DNA from: Haladaptatus sp. R4
Lineage (GTDB): Archaea; Halobacteriota; Halobacteria; Halobacteriales; Haladaptataceae
Direction of reading: 5' to 3'
Length of the DNA: 64,000 nt
Assembly (NCBI RefSeq): GCF_001625445.1
Contig: NZ_LWHG01000028.1
Span: 465,313 to 529,312 of the forward strand
A program made the translations under genes and the position numbers. Shown here one piece after another: positions 8,227-18,135 of the stretch; positions within the stretch are counted from its first letter, which is position 1; each line of letters starts with the position of its first letter. The notes below the pieces were generated by a model. The model saw only the letters and a program-made list of their open reading frames with translations. It was not told the origin of the DNA and did not search any database.

Positions 8227-9889
8227 CCGCCGTACTGTTCCTTTTTGGCGACTTCGATGCGCGTATCGTTGACGGCGGCGATGACGTGGTTGTTCTTCTT
8301 CCGGGTGAACCTGATACCGTCGATGGTCACCGTCGAGTTTTTCCCCGGCATCGGTGCTGTGCCGACGGTGGAGTTGTTCTTCGACAATCGCAGGACGAAC
8401 CGCCCCTTCCGTGGGACGACCGACACGTTGTTCCCGGCGAGGATTGGGTTCGCCGTCACCGAGTCGGACGAGAAGACGTGCTTCCATCGCCCCTTCGGCG
8501 ACCGAATCCACACCTGATACGCCGCACCGCCGCCGGTGACCGTCCATCCGGTGCGTCGCACCGTCACCGCTTTCGCCCACCCGACGCCGCCGACCCTGAC
8601 CGTCGCCACACCGTCGTACGCGAGTTGCCCCTTCGACACCTCACGGGACCATATCTCCCGATCCGGGTTGATGACGATGACGCCGCTAGTGTTCACGTCT
8701 GTCGTCTCGCCGCCGACCGACACGTCGATGACGGACACCTTGCGGTTCGGCACGTTCTCGGCGTACGTCACGGTGTAATCCCCGACCGTCACACCCGTAT
8801 CGAGGGCGTCCGCCCTGTTTCGATGGACCGTCGTGAGGTTCAACGGGGCGGCGACACCGGCCATGATGATGATCGGAATCAACAGCAGGACCGTTCCGAC
8901 CTGTCGCGCGCTCGGCGAGAACGTCCGTTGGTCCGTCGTGCGGACCGCGACGGCGACCAGCGTCGCCAACGTGAGGACGAACAGGACGCCCAGCGCGCGA
9001 AAGAGGACGAACGTCTCCATGCCGCGATACCACCAGAGCGCCCACAACGACGATGAGACGAGAACGACGAACCCACCCGCCCACACTCGAAGCGCGCTCG
9101 GCCGAACGCCGCGCGACCGGAGGAGATAGACGCCCGCGACCGCGCCGAGGAAGAAACCCATCGTGTGACCCTGAATGGCGATGCCGTACCACCACGGCCG
9201 GGAGAAACTCGTCGTCGCGTGTGCGATCGTTTGCGGGTCGTGAAACGCCGAATAGAGTGTCGAAACGACGGTCTGCACCGAGAGCGCGATGACCGTTCCG
9301 AGCGGATAGCGGACCAGTGCGAACCCGACGAACGCGAAGAAAACGCCGGAGAAGCCGATGACGGGACCCCACGAGAAGATGCTGGTGAGGAGTCCGATGG
9401 CGACGACACCGAGCGGGAACAGGACGAACGCCCGGACCCACGGGTTCGTCCGCCACGAGGAAAACGACGTTTCGCCGTCGTTCGGCGGATAGTGGCCGAA
9501 GTAGTACTCGGCCAGCGGCGCGACGGCCAGCGTGCTCGTCATGTTACCGAGCAAGTGGCTCGGTCCGACGTGAGAGAACGGTCCCGTCAGCATGCCGAGC
9601 GGGTAGAGATACGACCACGACGCGAACGCGACGGTTACGGGATTGTACCAGTGGTTCCAGCCGTCCTGTACGAACAGGTACACCGCGATGACCCCCGAAA
9701 CGCTGACGACCGTCCCCCACGGAATTCCGAAGAGAAACCGTTTCCGGAGCGTTCTCCCCCACCGTCCGCGCGGAGGTCCAATCCCCAGACGACGACCATG
9801 GAAACCAACAGGCCGAGCAACAGGCCGAGTTGCATCGGCCACCCAGCGAACGGCGACACCATGTTCGGACCGTGTAACCGCGATACCAT
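8223..9889 (-). pseudogene. Rhomboid-family intramembrane serine protease, frame disrupted near 9758
   Basis: A long rhomboid protein with membrane helices and a roughly 200-residue extracytoplasmic C-terminal domain rich in beta strands. The catalytic GxSG is GFSGVFFA, and the His partner is in IQGHTMGFF; HLLGNM supplies the usual loop residues. The N-terminal helix (MQLGLLLGLLVSMVVVWG) lies in another frame that starts at ATG 9889. Adding one G to the G5 run at 9756-9760 joins it to GRTLRKRFLFGIPWG, giving about 555 residues. Without this the gene would start inside arginine-rich nonsense. The C-terminal domain is unusual and may be a sensor or adhesive part. Confidence 0.78.
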
Positions 9890-9974
9890 AAAACGAACAC
9901 GTCCGCGGTCGCCGCGACTACCGGCCGGTCGCGTCCGCGGAAAACGTTAGGTCGGTTCGTGAGAACATCGAGGT

Positions 9975-10352
9975 ATGACAACGACGCCGACAGAGGGCGA
10001 GACGAGGACTTTCTCGCGGACGTTCACGAACGAAGAGGTCGCCGCGTTCGCCGACCTCTCGGGTGACCGGGGACAGCATCACGTTGAAGGGGAGACGCCG
10101 ATGGTCCACGGCCTGCTGACGGCGACGCTCCCCACGAAAATCGGCGGCGACATGGACTTCATCGCGCGGGAGATGACGTTCCAGTTTCGACGGCCGGTGT
10201 ACGTCGGCGAGGAAATCACCTGCGAGACGACGGTCGAAGATGTCGTTTCGAGTCCGGAACGCCACGAGATGGTCGTCTCGTTCGCCTGTAAGAACGAGGA
10301 CGACGAGGTCGTCCTCGCGGGCGACATCGACGGCGTTATCTTCAGAAATTAG
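9975..10352 (+). CDS. MaoC-like hotdog dehydratase
   Basis: 125 residues with one hotdog fold. The motif FADLSGDRGQHHVEG corresponds to the (R)-hydratase motif in which Asp and His are catalytic; the usual N-P after D is replaced by G-Q here, so activity is plausible but not certain. Next come PMVHGLLTATL (central helix) and FQFRRPVYVGEEIT. Such proteins hydrate enoyl-CoA or act as accessory thioesterase-like enzymes. The gene overlaps the convergent neighbour by four bases. Confidence 0.8.
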   Translation: MTTTPTEGETRTFSRTFTNEEVAAFADLSGDRGQHHVEGETPMVHGLLTATLPTKIGGDMDFIAREMTFQFRRPVYVGEEITCETTVEDVVSSPERHEMVVSFACKNEDDEVVLAGDIDGVIFRN

Positions 10353-10807
10353 AAGTCCGGCAAGTCGTCGGGCGCTTCGAACTCCGCTTCCCAGTCCACG
10401 TAGTTCTCCGCGAGGACGTCACAGACGACCTGTCCGAGTTCGGTCAGCGATGCGTTGATAGACGAGACGGCGTTCCACGAGTCGATGTCCGGGTGGATGT
10501 CCCTGACCTTCCAGTCCTCGGGGATGCCCGGCGCGTGGTAGCCAACGCGGTTCGCGAAGTCGTCCCAGAAGAAGTCGAACTCCGAAAAGAGGTCCAACTC
10601 CAGCGCGGTTTCGAACTCGCGTTCCTCCAGGTCGGTGTGTTCGGCCCACTGGTCGAACGATTCCTCCCACGCACCCTCGCGGAGGAAGTCTTCCAGTTCG
10701 TCGCGGTGGTAGTCCCGCTCGCCCGCGACCGACACGTCATCGTACTCCTGAACGTCCGTCTCGGCCTGAAGCGTCGGCGGATCAGGGGCAGGTACGTCGA
10801 GTCCCAT
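10349..10807 (-). CDS. Conserved acidic haloarchaeal protein, unknown function
   Basis: 152 residues, very acidic and rich in aromatic residues (FDFFWDDFANRVGYHAPGI, EENYVDWEAEFEAPDDLPDF-like end). No membrane segment or catalytic motif is seen. Codon usage and the single long frame support a true gene. I do not recognise the family. Confidence 0.65.
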   Translation of the reverse strand: MGLDVPAPDPPTLQAETDVQEYDDVSVAGERDYHRDELEDFLREGAWEESFDQWAEHTDLEEREFETALELDLFSEFDFFWDDFANRVGYHAPGIPEDWKVRDIHPDIDSWNAVSSINASLTELGQVVCDVLAENYVDWEAEFEAPDDLPDF

Positions 10808-10980
10808 GAATCCGGATAGAACGGGTGCTCGGATAAGCGTTCCTTCAGGGCAGGCACGGTAGGTGTGGATTTCGACCGCGACGAATCGCCGGAAATCGAA
10901 GTTACGTTCCCGAAAACAGCCGTTACACGCGTGGACGGTCGGGGAGGTTTATCCACGTTCTGGCCGACGAACGATCCGGA

Positions 10981-12171
10981 ATGAGGGACACGACACGTAC
11001 ACTCGGAGTCACGCTCGTCGCAGCGCTACTCGCCGTCGGTGCCGGGTTCGCCGGTATCGGGGCGATGGCCAGCGGCGGCGGTACGACGACGAGTCAAACG
11101 ACGATGGGGAATGGAACGACGTACGCAACGACAACCAATACGACGACCGCGATGGGCGGAACGACCACGGCGGCAGCGACGTCCACGACGGCCAACGAGA
11201 CGATGACGACTGCCGCGAACCGGACCACGAGTCGGACGACGTCGAACGGAACGACCGCCACGAATCGAACGACGACGTCGAACGGAACGGGGAACGCACA
11301 GGTTCGTGTCGCGCACATGTCGCCGGACGCGCCGCCGGTCGATGTCCTCGTGGACAACGAGACGGCCGTCTCCAACCTGTCCTACGGGAACGTGACCGAC
11401 TACACGAGTCTCCCGGCGGGCGAGCACAACGTGACGATCACCGCCGCGGGCGACCCGAGCACCGTCGTCTCATCGAACAACGTGACGTTCGACGCGGGCA
11501 CGAACTACACCGTCGCGGCGACCGGATTGCTCTCGGGAAGCGGTGATAACGCGTTCGAGTCGGTGGTGTACGAGGACAACTTCACCGCGCCCGGACAGGG
11601 GAACGCCTCCGTCCGTCTCGTCCACGAAGCCATCGGAGCGGGACCGGTGGACGTGACTGTCAAGGGGACCAACACCACGTTGTTCGACGACGTGTCGTTC
11701 CGCAACGCGACGGCGTACAAGGAAGTTCCGGCAGGTGACTACACGCTTGAGGTCCGTCGCGCGACCGCGAACGACGACGGAACGGTGCTCAAGACGTTCG
11801 ACGTCACGCTGAACGAGAGCACCGCCTACTCCGCGTTCGCGGCGGGATACGTCGACCACGATCTCGTCCCGCAGGGGACGCCGGACAGGCCGTTCGACCT
11901 CATCCTCGTTACCGACTTCACGGCAGCAGGGAACGTGACGACCACGCCGCCGACGGCTACAGCGACGACGACCGCAACGACCTCGACGACCGCAACGGCC
12001 ACATCCACGACGCCACGAACGACGAGTTCGATGGGCACGATGACGACCACGTCGACGAACGCGACGACTGAAACACCAGCAACGAACGCGACGGCCACCT
12101 CGACGCAAGCGACGACGATGACGGAGAACACGACCACCTCGTCCACTACAACTACCACGACCAGCAAGTAG
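10981..12171 (+). CDS. Secreted DUF4397 protein with Thr-rich linkers
   Basis: 396 residues. A hydrophobic N-terminal segment (LGVTLVAALLAVGAGFAGIGA) predicts export. Residues about 35-105 are a Thr/Asn-rich linker with many NxT sequons, likely heavily N-glycosylated. Two DUF4397 modules follow, starting VRVAHMSPDAPPVDVLVD and VRLVHEAIGAGPVDVTV. The last about 85 residues are again almost only T, S and A. There is no C-terminal membrane helix or PGF-CTERM, so it is probably shed or held by other means. A TTTATCC box precedes the ATG by about 30 nt. Confidence 0.85.
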   Translation: MRDTTRTLGVTLVAALLAVGAGFAGIGAMASGGGTTTSQTTMGNGTTYATTTNTTTAMGGTTTAAATSTTANETMTTAANRTTSRTTSNGTTATNRTTTSNGTGNAQVRVAHMSPDAPPVDVLVDNETAVSNLSYGNVTDYTSLPAGEHNVTITAAGDPSTVVSSNNVTFDAGTNYTVAATGLLSGSGDNAFESVVYEDNFTAPGQGNASVRLVHEAIGAGPVDVTVKGTNTTLFDDVSFRNATAYKEVPAGDYTLEVRRATANDDGTVLKTFDVTLNESTAYSAFAAGYVDHDLVPQGTPDRPFDLILVTDFTAAGNVTTTPPTATATTTATTSTTATATSTTPRTTSSMGTMTTTSTNATTETPATNATATSTQATTMTENTTTSSTTTTTTSK

Positions 12172-12250
12172 ACCACCCGCCGTTTTTTTGAATTCGTGAG
12201 CGTCAGACTCGTGGATAATAATAAGTGTGTTGAGTAATACTAGTTGACAA

Positions 12251-12700
12251 ATGAACGGACGTCGAGCGATCGAATACGGCCCGTACGCTGTCGCGGCGGG
12301 TATCGCATTGACTGCCGCTCTCGTAACCGGGGTGTTCGACTTCGTTCCCGGTTTGGGGTGGTTCTTGCGAGCAGTCGCGTCGATTCTCCCGGTTCGTGGA
12401 CCGAACTTGTCGCTGTTGTTCGTCGGGCTTCCGCTACTACTCGCGCTTTCGCTCGTCCTTCGAGCCGCGTGCGTCACCGCGCCCGTCAATGTGATGCTCG
12501 CGGTTGCCGCCGTCCCCTGTTTGCTCGTCTGCCTGTGGGCGTTGTATTCGGCCGTTTTCACCAGTTCTGGCGTCTATTTCGGAGGTCTCTTCGCCATGGT
12601 TGCGGAGACGTTGTTGGCCATCGCCGTCCTCGTCGACGGACTCCTCTCACGGGTCGGTGCGTTAGCCTCGGTTCGTCGGCGAACCCGGTTCCCCGACTGA
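12251..12700 (+). CDS. Four-helix membrane protein, unknown function
   Basis: 149 residues with four hydrophobic segments (AVAAGIALTAALVTGVF, LSLLFVGLPLLLALSLVL, VMLAVAAVPCLLVCLWALY, LFAMVAETLLAIAVLV) and a basic C-terminus VRRRTRFPD. No domain recognised. It follows the DUF4397 gene on the same strand by 79 bp with its own AT-rich upstream region (AATAATAAGTG). Confidence 0.6.
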   Translation: MNGRRAIEYGPYAVAAGIALTAALVTGVFDFVPGLGWFLRAVASILPVRGPNLSLLFVGLPLLLALSLVLRAACVTAPVNVMLAVAAVPCLLVCLWALYSAVFTSSGVYFGGLFAMVAETLLAIAVLVDGLLSRVGALASVRRRTRFPD

Positions 12701-12754
12701 GTCACCGGTTCCGTGCCCCTCACTCCTATCGCGGCGCTCGACCGAAACCACGCC

Positions 12755-13234
12755 TCAGTCGATTCGTTCGACGAGTCTCTGGAGTTGTTCGATACGCTCC
12801 TCGCGGGCGGTGTCACGAAGCGCCTGCTGGTTTTCGTCGGGACATTCGAGTTCGGGAACGGGCGTCGGCTTGCCGTCGTCGTCCAGCGCGACGAAGGTGA
12901 AATACGACGTCGTCGTCTCGCGGTTGATTCCCTTGCGCGGGTCCTCCGCGTGCACGTCCACCTTCACGTCGATGCTCGTCCGGCCGGTGTCGAAGACGAA
13001 CGCCTCCACGACGGCGACCTCGCCGCGGTCGATGGGCGAGATGAAATCCACGTGGTCCATCGACGCCGTGACACATTGGTTCCCGCAGAATCGCATCGCC
13101 GAGATCGCGCCACAGATGTCCATCCAGTGGAGCACCGCTCCCCCGAGTGCCCGGTCGAGGTTGTTGGTATCGTTCGGCAGGAGCAGTTCGGTCATCTCGG
13201 TGTACGAATCCATCAACGTCGCCGTGTCTGCCAT
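12755..13234 (-). CDS. Acyl-CoA thioesterase (hotdog)
   Basis: 159 residues. The BACH/YciA-type hotdog pattern is present: TELLLPNDTNNLDRALGGAVLHWMD with the conserved N-x-x-G-x-x-GG arrangement, then HVDFISPIDRGEVAVVEAFV and SIDVKVDVHAEDP. These enzymes hydrolyse acyl-CoA to fatty acid and CoA in the cytoplasm. The C-terminal helix (EERIEQLQRLVERI) is typical of the haloarchaeal form. Divergent from the regulator starting at 13318. Confidence 0.85.
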   Translation of the reverse strand: MADTATLMDSYTEMTELLLPNDTNNLDRALGGAVLHWMDICGAISAMRFCGNQCVTASMDHVDFISPIDRGEVAVVEAFVFDTGRTSIDVKVDVHAEDPRKGINRETTTSYFTFVALDDDGKPTPVPELECPDENQQALRDTAREERIEQLQRLVERID

Positions 13235-13317
13235 ACGTCCACTTCTCGGGCGTCGTACTTAGTTCGTCCCAGTTTTGCGCGCCAGAGTTATGCGCGTCGC
13301 CGACCGCTAGTACCCCA

Positions 13318-14928
13318 ATGAGTCGGGAGCGGACGAAGCCGGAATCGAAACTATTGGCGACCGAGAAAGTCGTGTCAGCGATCGGCGATGGGATCTATCA
13401 ACTCGACCCCGACGGCCGCTTCGTCGCGGTCAACGACGCAGTCACCGAAACGACCGGTTACGACCGCGAGGAACTGCTCGGCGAACACGTTTCGCTTCTC
13501 GTGGACGGTGCCGACGTGCGACGCCTCGAAGACGAAATCGCGGATCTGCTGTCGAGCGACCCGGACGGGGTTCGAACGACCGAGTTGTTGCTTCAGGGAG
13601 CGACCGGGGAGGAAGTCCAGTGTGAGATCCGTTTTTCGGTGGTGCTGTCCGACGGGGAGTTCCTCGGCACGGTCGGCGTCACCCGCGACACCTCGTGGAA
13701 AAAGCGACGGGACGCCGCGCTGAAGGCACAGCGCGACGAACTGACACAACTCCGCCACATCAACGCCGTCGTTCGAAGCATCGACCGCGCCGTCGTCCGC
13801 GCGGACACGGTCGAAGGGATCGAACAAGCCGTGTGTGACCGCATCGCGGCCGCCGAACCGTATCGGTTTGCGCTCATCTCCCGTTTCGACCCCGAACTCG
13901 AAACCCTCACGCCCGAGGTATGGGCAGGTATCGGGGAGGAATACGCCGAGAACCTGCGAGAGGCCGACTTCATCGATTCCGACGGTGAAGCCGTGGAAGC
14001 GACCAGAACGCGCTCGGTGCAGGTCGTACGAGACGCCACGACGGAAGTGCACGACTGGAAGGGTCCCGTTTCGGACACCGGTCGTTGGTCGATGGCGTTC
14101 GTTCCGCTGGTCCACGACCGGACCGTTTACGGCGTCCTCGGCGTGTACTCCGACCGCCCGTTCGCGTTCGAGGGGCCGGAGCGTGACGTGTTGGACGAAC
14201 TCGGCGAGATGGTCGGCTACGCGCTCTCGGCGGTCAAAACCCGATTGGCGCTCGTTGGTGACCGAACCATCGAACTGACGTTCCAGTTCTCCGACGACGA
14301 GTACCTCTTCACCGTTATTTCGGAGGAGTTGGACTGCGTCGCTCGGTTCGAGGACGCGATACTGCATCCCGACGGAGCCATGCTGTTGTACGTCTCGATA
14401 GAGGGTGCCGATCCCGAGCACGTCCTCGACTTCTGTCGGGAGTTCGGCGTCACGCATCTTCGAGGGATCAGCGAGCGGGAGGACGAATGCCTGCTGGAGA
14501 TACGCTACGACGAGCCGATGGCATTTTCGGTGCTGACGAACCACGGCGGTATCATCCGGTCGGCAACTGCGGAGGACGGGGTCGCACGCGTTACCGTCGA
14601 CATGCCGGAGACGGGCAACGTCCGCGAAGTCGTCAAAGCCATGACTGGTGTGTTCGAGAATTCCGAACTCATCTCCCGACAGACGATCGAACAACCGACG
14701 GAAACGCGCGCCCGGTTCCGCGACACGCTCGAAGACCGACTCACCGAGCGTCAACGAACGGTTCTCACGACGGCGTATCGAGCCGGATACTACGACTGGC
14801 CACGCGGGAGCACCGGAGAGGAACTCGCAGAATCGCTCGACATCGCTCCGCCCACCTTGCACAAACACCTCAGACTCGCCGAGCGAAAGGTGCTATCGGG
14901 AATCTTCGACGAGCGGGATCGGGACTAA
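13318..14928 (+). CDS. PAS-GAF sensor with bacterioopsin-activator HTH-10 output
   Basis: 536 residues, cytoplasmic one-component regulator. Order seen: PAS domain (about 20-135; IYQLDPDGRFVAVNDAVTE, ELLGEHVSLLVDG), GAF domain (about 150-310; DRIAAAEPYRFALISRF, GVLGVYSDRPFAF), Bat-type middle domain (about 315-465; IELTFQFSDDEYLF) and C-terminal HTH-10 helix-turn-helix (about 475-530; LTERQRTVLTTAYRAGYYDWPRGSTGEELAESL). This is the architecture of haloarchaeal Bat-like activators that respond to light, oxygen or redox. Upstream starts are rejected since they cross the promoter region shared with the thioesterase gene. Confidence 0.88.
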   Translation: MSRERTKPESKLLATEKVVSAIGDGIYQLDPDGRFVAVNDAVTETTGYDREELLGEHVSLLVDGADVRRLEDEIADLLSSDPDGVRTTELLLQGATGEEVQCEIRFSVVLSDGEFLGTVGVTRDTSWKKRRDAALKAQRDELTQLRHINAVVRSIDRAVVRADTVEGIEQAVCDRIAAAEPYRFALISRFDPELETLTPEVWAGIGEEYAENLREADFIDSDGEAVEATRTRSVQVVRDATTEVHDWKGPVSDTGRWSMAFVPLVHDRTVYGVLGVYSDRPFAFEGPERDVLDELGEMVGYALSAVKTRLALVGDRTIELTFQFSDDEYLFTVISEELDCVARFEDAILHPDGAMLLYVSIEGADPEHVLDFCREFGVTHLRGISEREDECLLEIRYDEPMAFSVLTNHGGIIRSATAEDGVARVTVDMPETGNVREVVKAMTGVFENSELISRQTIEQPTETRARFRDTLEDRLTERQRTVLTTAYRAGYYDWPRGSTGEELAESLDIAPPTLHKHLRLAERKVLSGIFDERDRD

Positions 14929-14974
14929 TCGTTTAGCCTTCCTACTCAATGCCGTTCGGTGGTTGGTCTCTGGT

Positions 14975-15319
14975 ATGACAATCGATACTCTGCCGAGGAA
15001 AAACGACGGTGTACGATTGGACGAGACGTCCCCATCCTCTCTCGACACGCTCTTCAAGGTGTTCTCGGAACCGACTCGGCGCGAAGCGGTCGTTCTCCTG
15101 CGACGTGAAGACGACCCCCTCTCCGTGATGGACCTCGTCGACCGTCTCGACGGCGATGCCGACCGCATACGGATCGCGCTCGTCCACGTTCATCTCCCGT
15201 TGTTGGATCGTGTCGGAATCGTCGACTGGGACCAAGCGAGGGAGTCGGTCGAATTCGTGGACTTCCCCGACGAGTACGACGAACTGTTGAACGTCGTCGA
15301 GCGAGATGTCCAACAGTAA
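14975..15319 (+). CDS. Small ArsR-like wHTH protein (DUF7344 type)
   Basis: 114 residues. The core SLDTLFKVFSEPTRREAVVLLRR plus DPLSVMDLVDRLDG and HVHLPLLDRVGIVDWDQARESVEF fits the haloarchaeal winged-helix family in which short stand-alone proteins carry a wHTH domain. It sits 46 bp after the HTH-10 regulator, with HalOD1 next, so the three may act in one regulatory circuit. Confidence 0.7.
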   Translation: MTIDTLPRKNDGVRLDETSPSSLDTLFKVFSEPTRREAVVLLRREDDPLSVMDLVDRLDGDADRIRIALVHVHLPLLDRVGIVDWDQARESVEFVDFPDEYDELLNVVERDVQQ

Positions 15320-15371
15320 TCACCTACTATCGAACCCCTCTTAAAAACTCAACTATTGAACGCATAATCGC

Positions 15372-15698
15372 ATGCGAGTCGATATAATATGTTCACGAGT
15401 GAATCAATCCGTGTTGAAAGGAACATCCGAACCGGTCGCGTCGGCCCAGTACTCGTGGGGTAGCGACATGACGCTCGTCCAGACTATCGTCGAGACGATG
15501 TCGTCGGCGAGCGGTCGATCACCTGAAGAGCTACCGCCGCTTCATCACGTCGTCGATGTCGACGCCCTCGAATCCGTCTTCGGTCCCCGTGGTAACGGCC
15601 AGCACCGGTCCGTTACAGGCGAAATCTCGTTCATGTACGAGGAGTACGAAGTCGTGGTCGAGAGCCAGGGCCGCGTCCTCGTCCACGTCGCCGATTAG
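15372..15698 (+). CDS. HalOD1 output-domain protein
   Basis: 108 residues. The segment LVQTIVETMSSASGRSPEELPPLHHVVDVDALESVF followed by ISFMYEEYEVVVESQGRVLVH matches the halobacterial output domain 1, an alpha-then-beta module found alone or attached to signalling proteins. The ATG at 15372 has a TTAAAAA box about 28 nt upstream and is kept; the ATG at 15468 would give only the domain. A paralogue lies at 47638. Confidence 0.75.
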   Translation: MRVDIICSRVNQSVLKGTSEPVASAQYSWGSDMTLVQTIVETMSSASGRSPEELPPLHHVVDVDALESVFGPRGNGQHRSVTGEISFMYEEYEVVVESQGRVLVHVAD

Positions 15699-15777
15699 TT
15701 CAATTCGCCGTCGAGATGCGTAGAAAAATTGCCTTATCATCGATACTGGTAAAAATAGCGAGAGAGTACGGAGAGTG

Positions 15778-17494
15778 ATGACCGACCAGCGCCCGCCGTC
15801 ATCCGGAGGCGGCGAGGGAAACATACGAGTAGTCGGAACGGCCCACGTCTCTGAAAAAAGCGTCGAACGAGTCGAAGAAGCCATCGAGGAGGACCAACCG
15901 GAGATTGTCGCCGTCGAACTCGACGAAGGACGGTACCGGCAGATGCAGGGCGAGGTCGCGGAGGACCTCGACCCATCGGATTTACTCCACGGAAACACCG
16001 TCTTTCAGTTTTTGGCGTACTGGATGCTATCTTACGTGCAGGCACGGATGGGTGAGGAGTTCGACATCCAACCCGGCGCGGACATGAAAGCCGCTATCGA
16101 GGCCGCGGAACGGCACGGTAGCGGCGTTGCACTCGTGGACCGCGACATTCAGATGACGATTCAGCGCTTCTGGGCGCGGATGAGCGTCCGCGAGAAGCTA
16201 CGAATGGTGGGCAGTCTCGCCCTCGGGGTGACCGACCCGCTCACCATCGGCCTCGTCGGCGGTGCCGTCTTCGGCGTCTTCTTCGCCATGATATTCGGCG
16301 TCTTCCTCTCGCCGCTTCTCGGGTTGAACGGGGCACTGACCTTCGGCGCGGGAACCGGCGCGTTCCAACTCGTCGGTGGCCTCGCGGGTGGCGCGTTCGC
16401 CGGACTGGTGCTCGGAAGTCTCGCGCTCTCCATGGGGATGACGCGACGTATCGACCTCGCGCTCGGCGGCGGACTGGTGCTCGGAATCGTCGTCGGTGCG
16501 GCGGCGGGCGTCGGCGCTATCAGCCTCGTCGGTGCGGGCACACTTGTCGGAATCGGCGCAGTCGTGCTCCGAATCCTGACGTCGCTCGTCGTCGGCGTCG
16601 GTATCGGCATGGTCCTCGGGATGCTCGGCGGATTCCTCCTCGGGAGCGCCCCCGTCGAAGAGGAGGAACTCGACGAGGAGTTCGACATCGAGGACCTGAC
16701 CGACGGTGACGTGATCACGGCGATGATGGAGGAGTTCCGCCGGTTTTCACCCGGCGCGCGGAAGCCCTCATCGACGAGCGTGACGCGTTCATCGCACACA
16801 AACTCGTCGCGCTCCGGGAGGCGGGCCACGACGTCATCGCCGTCGTCGCGCGGGTCACCGCGCCGGGATTCAGGGGTATCTGGACAACCCGAGTACGCTC
16901 CCGCCGATGGAGTCGCTGGTCGGTACCGAGAAAGGCAATCGATTCTCGCTGTTCAAACTGCTCGGCTACTTCATTACCGTCGCGTTCTTCGCCTTCTTCA
17001 TCCTGCTGGCGATGGCGGGCGTGCGACACACGTTCCTCATCGAGGTGTTCGCGGCGTGGTTCCTGTTCAACGGCATCTTCGCCTTCGGACTGGCGAAACT
17101 CGCCGGTGCACACTGGGTCAGCGCGCTCGTCGGCGGCGCAATCGCGTGGCTGACCAGCATCAACCCGCTGCTCGCGCCCGGTTGGTTCTCGGGCTACATG
17201 GAGCTGAAATACACGCAAGTCAACATCGCCGACATCGCCACACTCAACGAGATCATGAGCGACGAGGAGTTGCCCCTCGGGGACATCATGAACCAGATGC
17301 TTGAGGTACCGCTGTTCCGACTCATCGCCATCGTGGCGATGACGAACATCGGGAGCATGGTTGCGACGTTCCTCTTCCCGTTCGTCGTCCTGCCGTTCCT
17401 CGGCCCGCAGGTCGGCGGCGTCGCCGAAATCACGCGGCTGATGGTCGAGGGCGCGCACAACAGCGCCGACATCATCTGGGGTGTGCTGTCGTGA
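15778..17494 (+). pseudogene. TraB-domain membrane protein, frame disrupted near 16755 and 16848
   Basis: A TraB/GumN-type protein. N-terminal TraB domain starts IRVVGTAHVSEKSVERVEEAI (conserved GTAH) with IVAVELDEGRYRQM; residues about 130-280 hold glycine-rich membrane helices, then DLTDGDVITAMMEEFRRFSPG. The frame shifts here. A second frame gives EALIDERDAFIAHKLVALREAG, and a third gives GHRAGIQGYLDNPSTLPPMESL and four more membrane helices to 17494. One added G at each junction (GGC for GC) restores about 572 residues. Archaeal TraB proteins are thought to be membrane peptidase-like regulators. It overlaps the site-2 protease start (GTGA), so the two form an operon. Confidence 0.82.
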
Positions 17495-18135
17495 GCGGCG
17501 GCGTGAATAGTACCGGCGGAGGCGTTCGGTTCAGCACGATAGAAATCCGCGACCTGTTGGTCGCGTGGGTCGCGCTCGGCGTCGCGTTCACGCTGTTTCT
17601 CGACCCCGAATTCGGGCAGTCGCTACTCCGTCCCGGCGTGTCCTTTTCGACGTCGGTGTTCGTGAAGGCGTTCGGCGTCTCGCTGCTCACGGCGGGAGTC
17701 GGCTTCCTGCTCCACGAGTTGGCGCACAAGGTGGTGGCGATTCGATTCGGTCAGTTGGCCGAGTTCCGCGCCGATTACCGAATGCTGGCGTTCGCCATCG
17801 TCGGCGCGCTCGCGGGCTTCCTGTTCGCCGCACCCGGCGCGGTGTACCACACCGGCGGGGTCACGGAGCGCGAAAACGGCCTCATCGCGCTGGCCGGACC
17901 GATGACGAACATCGTCCTCGGCGTGTGCTTCTTCCCGCTCATCTTCGTCGGGCCGGACATCGTCACACGCATCGGCTACCGCGGCGCACAGATCAACTTC
18001 ATCCTCGCAGGGTTCAACATGCTCCCGTGGGGGCCGCTCGACGGAAAGTCGGTGCAACGCTGGAGCACGACGGTTTTCGTCGCGGCGCTGATTCCGAGCG
18101 TGTTGCTGGCGCTGTTCGGACTCTTCGTGATGTGA
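17491..18135 (+). CDS. Site-2 protease-like zinc metalloprotease (M50)
   Basis: 214 residues with about six membrane helices. The zinc motif HELAHK (HExxH, about residue 77) lies in a helix, and the second site NMLPWGPLDGK carries the conserved Asp (NxxPxxPLDG). These cut transmembrane substrates. The GTG start overlaps the TraB stop, so both products are made together; the pairing of two membrane proteases suggests a shared substrate or quality-control role (inference). Confidence 0.9.
   Translation: MSGGVNSTGGGVRFSTIEIRDLLVAWVALGVAFTLFLDPEFGQSLLRPGVSFSTSVFVKAFGVSLLTAGVGFLLHELAHKVVAIRFGQLAEFRADYRMLAFAIVGALAGFLFAAPGAVYHTGGVTERENGLIALAGPMTNIVLGVCFFPLIFVGPDIVTRIGYRGAQINFILAGFNMLPWGPLDGKSVQRWSTTVFVAALIPSVLLALFGLFVM

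Noticed and set aside
13147..13317. Longer start for the PAS-GAF regulator
   Set aside because: It would overlap the divergent thioesterase gene and has no similarity to PAS proteins.
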